Source: Halorussus caseinilyticus (lineage in GTDB: Archaea; Halobacteriota; Halobacteria; Halobacteriales; Haladaptataceae). From it: 64,000 bases of DNA. Positions 62,115-64,000 of this stretch are shown in pieces. Location of the stretch: NCBI RefSeq assembly GCF_029338395.1, contig NZ_CP119809.1:682001-746000 (forward strand), written 5' to 3'. Position 1 is the stretch's first letter. Every line of letters starts with the position of its first letter. The notes under the pieces were generated by a model. It made no database searches and had not been told where the DNA came from. It saw only the letters and a list, made by a program, of their open reading frames with translations. A program made the translations under genes and the position numbers.

Positions 62115-62924
62115 TCACTCCCCGATGTCCGCCTTCACCTCGTCGGCGTAGCTATCGGCCAGTCGCGTCGGTTCCGGGAGTTTGTAGCCATCGCAGAGCC
62201 GCGCCACGAGGTCCGTCGTCGTCTCGGCACTCACGCGGTGGCCGGGGCTGACGTAGAGGGGATTGACGTGGCGCGTCTCGGGGTCGTCGTACTGTCGCGA
62301 CTGGTAGGCGTAGCCGATGACCGTCCCCGGCGGCGCGGTCACGCCGTCGTCCGATTCGATGGCGACCCGCGCGCCCTCCGGCAGGTGGCCGTCCAGCGAC
62401 TCGCGCGGGCGGCCACAGAGCAGGTTCTTGGCGACCCCGATTGCCGGAACGTCGAGGGTGACGCCGACGTGGGTGGCGATGCCCGCCTGCCGGAAGTGGA
62501 TGCGCCCGCTCCCGTCGAGGACCGCGAGGTCCGGTTCGACCGCGAGTTTCTCGAACGCCGAGAGGATGGCCCCGCCCTCGCGGAACGACAGCAGGCCCGG
62601 GACGTAGGGTATCTCGGTGGGTTCGACGGCGTGGACGCGCTCTATCACCTCGCCGCCGCGAGTCGCGACGATGGCGCTGACGGCCTGCTCGCCGTCGGCG
62701 GCGAACGCTTGGTCCACGCCAGCGACGACGGGCGGGTCGTCCCCGCTGACCGTCCCGCCTAACTGCGTCTGCTCGGCGTCGCCCGCGCCCGCCGACACCG
62801 CCTCGGGGTCGAAGTCGAACCGGTCTTCGAAGACGGCGACTTCCGCGATGTCGCGCTGGAGTCGCTCCATCTCCGCGCGCGAGAGCGAGGCGTCGGGGAC
62901 GAACTCGGGGTGGACTGGTCTCAT
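62115..62924 (-). CDS. nfi: Endonuclease V (deoxyinosine-specific)
   Basis: The 269-residue protein incises DNA at deaminated bases such as deoxyinosine. VVAGVDQAFAADGEQAVSAI has the first catalytic Asp, YVPGLLSFREGGAILSAFEK the second motif, and LAVLDGSGRIHFRQAGIATH then VGVTLDVPAIGVAKNLLCG the third with the Asp and the wedge region. The C-terminal 70 residues (YVSPGHRVSAETTTDLVARL) are typical. The N-terminal 60 residues are longer than in bacterial proteins. Confidence 0.93.
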   Translation of the reverse strand: MRPVHPEFVPDASLSRAEMERLQRDIAEVAVFEDRFDFDPEAVSAGAGDAEQTQLGGTVSGDDPPVVAGVDQAFAADGEQAVSAIVATRGGEVIERVHAVEPTEIPYVPGLLSFREGGAILSAFEKLAVEPDLAVLDGSGRIHFRQAGIATHVGVTLDVPAIGVAKNLLCGRPRESLDGHLPEGARVAIESDDGVTAPPGTVIGYAYQSRQYDDPETRHVNPLYVSPGHRVSAETTTDLVARLCDGYKLPEPTRLADSYADEVKADIGE

Positions 62925-63014
62925 GGGCGAGACGAGGGGAGGCGGCGGGAAAAGCGATTGGAAGCGACGGGACAGCGATTGAAAGCGGCGGGAAAAAGCG
63001 AGCGTGCGGGAGCG

Positions 63015-63935
63015 TCAGAACCGGCCGCCGGGTCCGCCCGGACCGCCCGGACCGCGGCCCGGACCACCGCCGCCGCCGAGTTGGAGTTCCTGCGGTGCGC
63101 GCTCGCCCTCCTGTTTGAGTTTCGCGCCGTAGGCGAGACCGATTGCGACGCCCGCGAGGTGGGCCAACTGCGCCACGCCGCCAGCGCCGATACCGCCCGT
63201 CGCGGAGACGAACACCGAATAGCCGACGAACAGCGTCGTCGCCAACCACAGCGGCATCGGGAGGATGAAGTAGAGGTAGATAGTGAGGCTGGGGTTCAGG
63301 ACGGTCAGCACGCCCAGAATCGCCGCAATCGCGCCGCTCGCGCCGACGACGCCCGACGGGATGCCCGGATACATGATTGCCGAGACGCCCGCCTGCGCGA
63401 GACCCGCGGCCATCCCCGCGACGAGGAAGAGCGCGACGAACTTCTTCGACCCGATTCGTCGCTCTACCACCGGCCCGAAGAAGTACAGCACGATGGAGTT
63501 GAGCGCGATGTGGCCGAACCCGCCGTGGGCGAAGATGGACGTGACCCACGTCCACACCCGCAGGAGGTGGTCGGACTGGAGGACGAATATCGGCCCGACC
63601 AGCCACGGGGCCGTGAGTTGGACCACCAGTTGGGCCGCGAAGGTGAGCCACATCAGTCCGAGGAACACGTAGGTCATGTTGTCCCGGAAGTAGCCAAGCG
63701 GCCCGCCCGGACCCGTGTTCACGCCGATGCGGTCGCTGACGCCCGAGGACTGACCGCCTTCGTTCACGCTGTCGTCGAAACCACTGTCGAACACGCCGTC
63801 GGGGTCGTTCCACTCGTTCAGCCCCGGACAGTCGTGACTCTCCGGAAGCCGGTGGGTAGAACAGTACGTGCCGCCGCATCTCCGGCAGTTGTACGGCATG
63901 TTCTCGTGTTCGCCACACTCGTCGCACTGCGCCAT
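63015..63935 (-). CDS. Rhomboid intramembrane protease with N-terminal zinc finger
   Basis: The 306-residue protein starts with a zinc finger (MAQCDECGEHENMPYNCRRC, then STHRLPESHDCPG) of AN1 type, then a linker of about 50 residues and six or seven membrane helices. The catalytic serine is in GVVGASGAIAAILG and the histidine in AQLAHLAGVAIGLAYG; the HGGFGHIALN segment is the family's HxxxxN motif. It ends in a Gly/Pro-rich tail (GGGGGPGRGPGGPGG). It may cut membrane proteins, as rhomboids elsewhere do in shedding. Bases after 63936 to the window end hold no gene start. Confidence 0.93.
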   Translation of the reverse strand: MAQCDECGEHENMPYNCRRCGGTYCSTHRLPESHDCPGLNEWNDPDGVFDSGFDDSVNEGGQSSGVSDRIGVNTGPGGPLGYFRDNMTYVFLGLMWLTFAAQLVVQLTAPWLVGPIFVLQSDHLLRVWTWVTSIFAHGGFGHIALNSIVLYFFGPVVERRIGSKKFVALFLVAGMAAGLAQAGVSAIMYPGIPSGVVGASGAIAAILGVLTVLNPSLTIYLYFILPMPLWLATTLFVGYSVFVSATGGIGAGGVAQLAHLAGVAIGLAYGAKLKQEGERAPQELQLGGGGGPGRGPGGPGGPGGRF

Positions 63936-64000
63936 TGGAAGAGTCTTGGGGGCCGGACCTGAAAGGGATTTGGGTCGTAGCGGGTCTCGTCGCTCCGACG

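Overview
The window looks like chromosomal DNA of an extremely halophilic archaeon (class Halobacteria). The GC content is high, the proteins are rich in Asp and Glu, many genes appear leaderless with a TATA-like box 26-34 nt before the start codon, and the gene set is archaeal: thermosome, FtsZ1-SecE-Spt5, FEN1, RNase P component 4, pantoate kinase, the archaeal ADH synthase route to aromatics, a PGF-CTERM surface protein and a 7S (SRP) RNA. The repeat content resembles Halorussus-type genomes, but genus is a guess. No plasmid, provirus, CRISPR array or transposase gene is visible. About 75 genes are supported, two of them broken.

Layout. 1-5 kb: end of a small membrane protein, a TRIC-like channel with a SAM hydrolase, a hicA remnant, pantoate kinase and the thermosome. 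5-15 kb: KatG, an amidohydrolase-fold protein lacking metal ligands, several winged-helix regulators, a decayed HTH-10 regulator, a glycosyltransferase, a methyltransferase and an MBL-fold hydrolase. 15-22 kb: TRAM protein, radical SAM protein, Hsp20, a creatininase/FAD oxidoreductase pair, and a Tat-exported protein with a cysteine-rich tail. 22-29 kb: the Spt5-SecE-FtsZ1 block, D-aminoacyl-tRNA deacylase, a cation exchanger and AroE. 30-39 kb: Nudix hydrolase, aminotransferase, the trpC-trpB-trpA-ADH synthase operon, an alkyltransferase-like protein without its active cysteine, and MfnA. 39-51 kb: SppA-like protease, FEN1, a FAD/Rieske oxidoreductase, GNAT, methyltransferase, CoA-binding and HAD proteins, and cysteine synthase. 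51-64 kb: SRP RNA, MscS, YhbY, RNase P component 4, two GT4 glycosyltransferases, an HD hydrolase, a Get3-like ATPase, a five-PKD surface protein, SDR, endonuclease V and a rhomboid protease.

Connections. AroE and ADH synthase both feed chorismate, and trpCBA takes it on to tryptophan. Pantoate kinase and MfnA (beta-alanine) both serve CoA synthesis. FEN1, endonuclease V and the alkyltransferase-like protein concern DNA repair. SRP RNA, SecE, SppA, rhomboid, Get3-like ATPase and the PGF-CTERM protein touch membrane targeting and surface maturation.

The least explained content is between genes. A hairpin element recurs at seven sites in both orientations. Its main stem is kept by paired base changes, and one copy has a completely replaced inner stem. 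Microsatellites sit against the same end of two copies. A second element has the same flanks but a different 9-bp hairpin with a 3-nt loop in each of two copies. Short perfect hairpins with exactly 3-nt loops recur across the spacers. A third sequence forms an inverted-repeat, MITE-like unit near 49.1 kb with a matching end near 57.6 kb.
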